The notes under the pieces: generated by a model | Seen by the model: only the letters and a program-made list of their open reading frames with translations | Database searches by the model: none | Told to the model about the DNA's origin: nothing | Part shown: positions 61,513-64,000 of the stretch, piece after piece | How positions within the stretch are numbered: position 1 is the stretch's first letter | Layout of the letters: the number at the start of each line of letters is the position of its first letter | Program-made: the position numbers and the translations under genes | Source: Bacteroidota bacterium | Lineage (GTDB): Bacteria; Bacteroidota; Bacteroidia; 2-12-FULL-35-15 | Length of the DNA: 64,000 nt | Direction of reading: 5' to 3' | Assembly: GCA_947466965.1 (NCBI GenBank) | Contig: CANIFU010000002.1 | Span: forward strand, 107,209 to 171,208

Positions 61513-62058
61513 TTAATGTTTTTCCGATATTGTTTTCTTTATTTTTGTAGTCTCCTCAATTTTATTTTTAATGTGATTTGTATAATTCAGATTCATTTCA
61601 AATTGATCATTTTTTTTATTGTATTTTATAAGAGCAACAGGGAAATCAAGATAGAAATCATCAACACCTTCTTTTTCTTTAAACAGCTCAACAATAAATT
61701 GAAAATGATATTTATCATCAAAAACGTTTTTAGAATCTGGAATTGTAGTAAGAATTACAATTGAACGAGAAACATATCCTGGCTTAGAGACTTCAATAGT
61801 GTAATATGAATTTAAAAGCAAATCAAATGAAAAATCATGATCGTGATATGAAACACTAGTAATTTCATCCCATTCTAATTCTTCATTTTCTTTAAATAAT
61901 CGAATAATGGTTCCATCAATAGGAATTTCTTTTTCAACTGCTATTCCAACAACATGAACAAAATTTACCGAATCTTGTATTTTTTCATTTTTTTCCTGAG
62001 AAAAAATATTAGTGTTAGTAAACAAAATGATAAGCAGATAGTATATTTTATTTTTCAT
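61513..62058 (-). CDS. Exported protein with carboxypeptidase-regulatory-like domain
   Basis: 181 residues: signal peptide (MKNKIYYLLIILFTNTNIFS), then a short beta-sandwich ('GIAVEKEIPIDGTIIRLFKE', 'YYTIEVSKPGYVSRSIVI') resembling the CarboxypepD_reg or PEGA-type domains, and a Lys-rich tail. No enzymatic residues. Last gene of the small-gene cluster. Function unknown. Confidence 0.65.
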   Translation of the reverse strand: MKNKIYYLLIILFTNTNIFSQEKNEKIQDSVNFVHVVGIAVEKEIPIDGTIIRLFKENEELEWDEITSVSYHDHDFSFDLLLNSYYTIEVSKPGYVSRSIVILTTIPDSKNVFDDKYHFQFIVELFKEKEGVDDFYLDFPVALIKYNKKNDQFEMNLNYTNHIKNKIEETTKIKKTISEKH

Positions 62059-62109
62059 ACATAAAAACTTATTTTTTAATACACTTTAATAGCAATTTAT
62101 TTTTTACTA

Positions 62110-62472
62110 CTAATTTATAAACTGTTGGTAATTAACAGGGGCTTCATTAAAACTATTCGATCTTGGGAAACTTTTAAGTATGGAACGAATAATTGTTAAA
62201 ATGTGTTTTTCAGATAATCGCTTTACACTTATTTCAAGAATGCCACGCGCATCAACATATTCCATGATTTTTTGAGGTTCACGAAAACGAAAACATTCTT
62301 TCGAAATTTTAAGACAAGAGCCATCATTAAAAAAATAACGAACTCCAACTTCTCCATCAAAACCATAATCATTGGTAGTGTTAAATTTCTGAGAATAAAC
62401 TGCAGCATCTTTAAGGAATTGAATGTTTAAAAGTTGCTCCGACTTTGTAGATTGTAATGTAATAGTTTTCAT
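62110..62472 (-). CDS. Hypothetical cytoplasmic protein, 120 residues
   Basis: No signal peptide or membrane helix. Alpha/beta composition; 'DYGFDGEVGVRYFFNDGSCL' and 'YVDARGILEISVKRLSEKHI' are its most regular segments. I do not recognise it. It follows two tiny membrane-protein frames and precedes the exported protein, all on the minus strand with gaps of 25-75 nt. Confidence 0.6.
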   Translation of the reverse strand: MKTITLQSTKSEQLLNIQFLKDAAVYSQKFNTTNDYGFDGEVGVRYFFNDGSCLKISKECFRFREPQKIMEYVDARGILEISVKRLSEKHILTIIRSILKSFPRSNSFNEAPVNYQQFIN

Positions 62473-62496
62473 TAATATTTTTTTTATAAATTAAAA

Positions 62497-62637
62497 TCAA
62501 TATATAAATACAAAAAAACAATATATAGCTATCATAAATAAACCGAAAGTGAAAGAAAAAAGAAATAAGATTATATTTTCAGTTGTTACATTAAGCCCTC
62601 TTTTATAAAAATATTTTAAAGTCTTTTTTTTATTCAT
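62497..62637 (-). CDS. Candidate 46-residue single-helix membrane protein
   Basis: ATG at 62637, stop TGA at 62497. Begins MNKKKTLKYFYKRGLNVTTE (basic) and continues with a hydrophobic stretch 'IILFLFSFTFGLFMIAIYCF' long enough for one membrane helix. It lies 24 nt before the 120-residue gene. Too short to be certain; support is position, charge pattern and the neighbouring similar frame. Confidence 0.4.
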   Translation of the reverse strand: MNKKKTLKYFYKRGLNVTTENIILFLFSFTFGLFMIAIYCFFVFIY

Positions 62638-62669
62638 TTTTAAAAATTTGCAATCATTTAAAATATAAG

Positions 62670-62795
62670 TTAAACCTGAGAAATATATACTATCATTAAA
62701 ATATAAATTAAAGCAATGAATAAAAAAACAAAAAGTCTAAAAATATTAATGCCATCTGATGCGTTATCTATTTTATTTTCATAATCTTTAATCAT
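62670..62795 (-). CDS. Candidate 41-residue single-helix membrane protein
   Basis: ATG at 62795, stop TAA at 62670. MIKDYENKIDNASDGINIF is hydrophilic and acidic, followed by 'LFVFLFIALIYILMIVYI', one membrane helix. It is 32 nt upstream of the 46-residue frame. Same design as that frame but with opposite N-terminal charge. Confidence 0.4.
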   Translation of the reverse strand: MIKDYENKIDNASDGINIFRLFVFLFIALIYILMIVYISQV

Positions 62796-62870
62796 CCTTT
62801 AATATATTAGAAATAGAATTATTTTATTTCAAACAAACCAACATTCTAATTTCACTAGTCATTATAAATT

Positions 62871-63074
62871 TTACAGACCCATTGTTTTTCCAAATAAACT
62901 CCAATTATCGGATTCAACACCTTTTACTTTATTGTGTTGTTTGGATTTAATTTTAAAAAACAATTCCTCCCGATCATCTATCTCCCATGGATTTATTTTC
63001 AACAATTCATTCACGTCTTTTTTTTCAGATTCACTTGATTTTTCTGATGTATTATAAACAATATAATTTTCCAT
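62871..63074 (-). CDS. Small hydrophilic protein, 67 residues
   Basis: MENYIVYNTSEKSSESEKKD, then 'INPWEIDDREELFFKIKSKQ' and a 'SDNWSLFGKTMGL' end. Charged, no signal peptide, no known motif. A palindromic module (63175-63221) lies about 105 nt upstream, similar to the one before the next small gene. Confidence 0.5.
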   Translation of the reverse strand: MENYIVYNTSEKSSESEKKDVNELLKINPWEIDDREELFFKIKSKQHNKVKGVESDNWSLFGKTMGL

Positions 63075-63174
63075 AGTTTATATTTTAAAAAAGATCATTA
63101 GTGTTTTACTATTTTCAGACCAAAGAACAAGAACCCTTTATTTACGGCATGATTGCTAAATAAAACAAGCTAAA

Positions 63175-63221
63175 ACTTCCCAAATCGGGAAAAATAATAT
63201 CATTTTGGTTTTCGCAAAAAA
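63175..63221. promoter_or_regulatory. Palindromic module A
   Basis: Core TTCCC-AAATC-GGGAA (63177-63191), followed by an A/T stretch and TTGGTTTTCG. It shares roughly three quarters of about 45 positions with module B at 63710-63755. It lies upstream of the minus-strand 67-residue gene. Looks like a regulator binding site; the regulator is unknown. Confidence 0.45.
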
Positions 63222-63327
63222 TAAAATAGTAATTTGATGTGGCAATAATATATAAATACAGTAGCAACCATTTTTATATAAATAAAGAATCTATAGAATA
63301 GTGTGGGAAGGCCCTAACAAATAATTA

Positions 63328-63516
63328 TTATATAGAAGAAGAAATCGCGTTTAGTCTTTCGAATATTTTACTATAATAATCAGCAACTTCATTTTGAAGT
63401 TTTGCTAGAAGAAGGGCGTTCTCATCAACTACATTATTATTAAATGATATAAGCACCTTTTCTTTAGATTTATATTTAAGTGTTGACTTTTTAGTGTTTT
63501 TTAATTTATTTTTCAT
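63328..63516 (-). CDS. Small basic protein, 62 residues
   Basis: MKNKLKNTKKSTLKYKSKEK is strongly basic; the second half ('VVDENALLLAKLQNEVADYY', 'SKIFERLNAISSSI') is an amphipathic helix that could form a coiled coil. No known family. Module B lies about 195 nt upstream. Confidence 0.45.
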   Translation of the reverse strand: MKNKLKNTKKSTLKYKSKEKVLISFNNNVVDENALLLAKLQNEVADYYSKIFERLNAISSSI

Positions 63517-63709
63517 TTCTCCAATTTTGTATGTTAACAGTTTGCAGCTACTTTTTTTGGAGAGAATAAAAAAGTATTTTTATTTATTAATTTAATTGCT
63601 GCATTTACAAATTAATTGTTTTTTAAAAACTATTTATAAAATAACGACTTCTGTGCCACAAATAAATCCTTAAATAATATAGCTTTCAGAGAATGAGTAA
63701 TTAATTACG
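63517..63709. other. Upstream region of the 62-residue gene
   Basis: AT-rich. On the minus strand TGGCAC (63658-63653) is a perfect -24 half of a sigma-54 promoter, but the -12 half reads TCGT instead of TTGC, so it is not called. No gene seen. Confidence 0.35.
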
Positions 63710-63755
63710 AATCCCAAATTGGGAACAATAGATTCTTTTTTGGATTTTCATAAAC
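63710..63755. promoter_or_regulatory. Palindromic module B
   Basis: Core TCCCAAATTGGGA (63712-63724), a perfect palindrome around the central A, followed by an A/T stretch and TTGGATTTTC as in module A. Upstream of the minus-strand 62-residue gene. Confidence 0.45.
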
Positions 63756-63862
63756 ACTAGAAAATCTATCGAAACAAAAATTTAATTTAGACTTCTCGCA
63801 ACAGAAATAAAAATAATTTATTCTAATTATCGATGTAAGGTTGTAATTTATTTAGTCGCACC

Positions 63863-64000
63863 TCAAAAAGTCAATTTTACTTTTCGAGCAAATAAATTTA
63901 AGTATTGGGTGATTAAAACGAAGCATAAATTTTCAATAAAAAATTCAAGTCCCTGTTTCCAGAGATTCATTATTCGTTTAAAGTTCATTGCAGCAGCCGA
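63863..64000 (-). CDS. Possible C-terminal end of an IS transposase (partial)
   Basis: A frame entering from the right edge ends at TGA 63865-63863: 45 residues starting SAAAMNFKRIMNLWKQGLEF. 'AAAxNxKR(I/L/M)' near the C-terminus is typical of IS5/IS1182-type DDE transposases, which end with a hydrophobic tail as here ('FVLITQYLNLF'). The catalytic part lies outside. If right, an IS end should lie between about 63756 and 63862; I cannot fix its inverted repeat. Alternative: the tail of another gene. Confidence 0.45.
   Translation of the reverse strand, partial: SAAAMNFKRIMNLWKQGLEFFIENLCFVLITQYLNLFARKVKLTF

Noticed and set aside
63643-63658. Sigma-54 promoter for the 62-residue gene
   Set aside because: The -24 half TGGCAC is exact but the -12 half is TCGT, not TTGC, so the match is too weak to call.
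1-64000. tRNA, rRNA, tmRNA, SRP RNA or RNase P RNA genes
   Set aside because: I scanned the gaps for T-loop GGTTCGAATCC-type motifs and the conserved RNase P and tmRNA cores and found none; a covariance search would be needed to exclude them.

Overview
The window is chromosomal DNA of a Bacteroidota bacterium, probably free-living and aerobic. The signs are strong AT-richness, three secreted proteins with type IX secretion (T9SS) C-terminal sorting domains, promoters of the TTG-N(18-22)-TAnnTTTG type, the Bacteroidota form of YebC, PyrR next to PyrB, BshB1 (bacillithiol), a CcmBCDEF cluster, SucC, and lipid A/KDO enzymes (LpxB, KdsA, KdsC) that imply a Gram-negative LPS envelope. Species cannot be told from the sequence. 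Nearly everything is ordinary core genome; the accessory-looking parts are a few intergenic stretches and the last 3 kb.

Layout. 1-5.2 kb: envelope proteins, kdsA and a T9SS repeat protein on +. 5.2-11.6 kb: yebC (+), then on - a GlcNAc-kinase-like ATPase, a Rieske protein coupled to a porin-like barrel, a LuxR-type response regulator, rnz and a T9SS protein. Two repeat structures lie here: a 283-nt stretch with no C on the + strand, and a 123-nt inverted-repeat element. 11.6-18.7 kb (-): STAS protein, pyrB-pyrR, a DUF1566 lipoprotein, a TPR-SpoIIE phosphatase and rpsA. The gap at 14.15-14.32 kb carries a chimeric copy of pieces of pyrR and the SpoIIE gene. 19.2-25 kb: SET protein (+), then folD, ffh, a methyltransferase and a bshB1-gpx pair on -. 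25.1-34.1 kb (+): a beta-CASP nuclease leading into ccmB-C-D-E-F, a DUF2520 protein, kdsC, a UbiA prenyltransferase and maf. 34.1-40.5 kb: a PAS-SpoIIE phosphatase, sucC, bL31, cdaA (c-di-AMP synthase), a TPR lipoprotein, def and ruvX, plus a 50-codon remnant of a larger secreted protein. 40.6-47.6 kb (+): dapD, a GT9 heptosyltransferase-like gene, tsaC/sua5, cca, an acidic-tailed protein, miaA and an MFS transporter. 47.6-52 kb (-): DUF2279, SpoIID-like, lpxB, a small membrane protein and surE. 52-59.5 kb: an FAD protein, long-form ispH, a T9SS protein (-), DUF3108, an EamA transporter and a conserved hypothetical. 59.5-64 kb (-): an orphan sigma-54 response regulator, a possible small RNA, six small genes of unknown function (two previously uncalled, 41 and 46 codons, each with one membrane helix), two copies of an upstream palindromic module, and what looks like the end of a transposase at the edge.

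How they fit: KdsA, KdsC, LpxB and the GT9 enzyme serve LPS; CcmB-F export heme and attach it to cytochromes c, with an unusual CxxxY-type CcmE; two SpoIIE phosphatases and one STAS protein could form a partner-switching circuit; BshB1 and the peroxidase form a likely thiol-redox pair. The most unusual items are the chimeric pyrR/SpoIIE micro-ORF, the C-free repeat tract, the three-hairpin RNA candidate at 61.0-61.1 kb, and the small-gene cluster with its duplicated upstream module.
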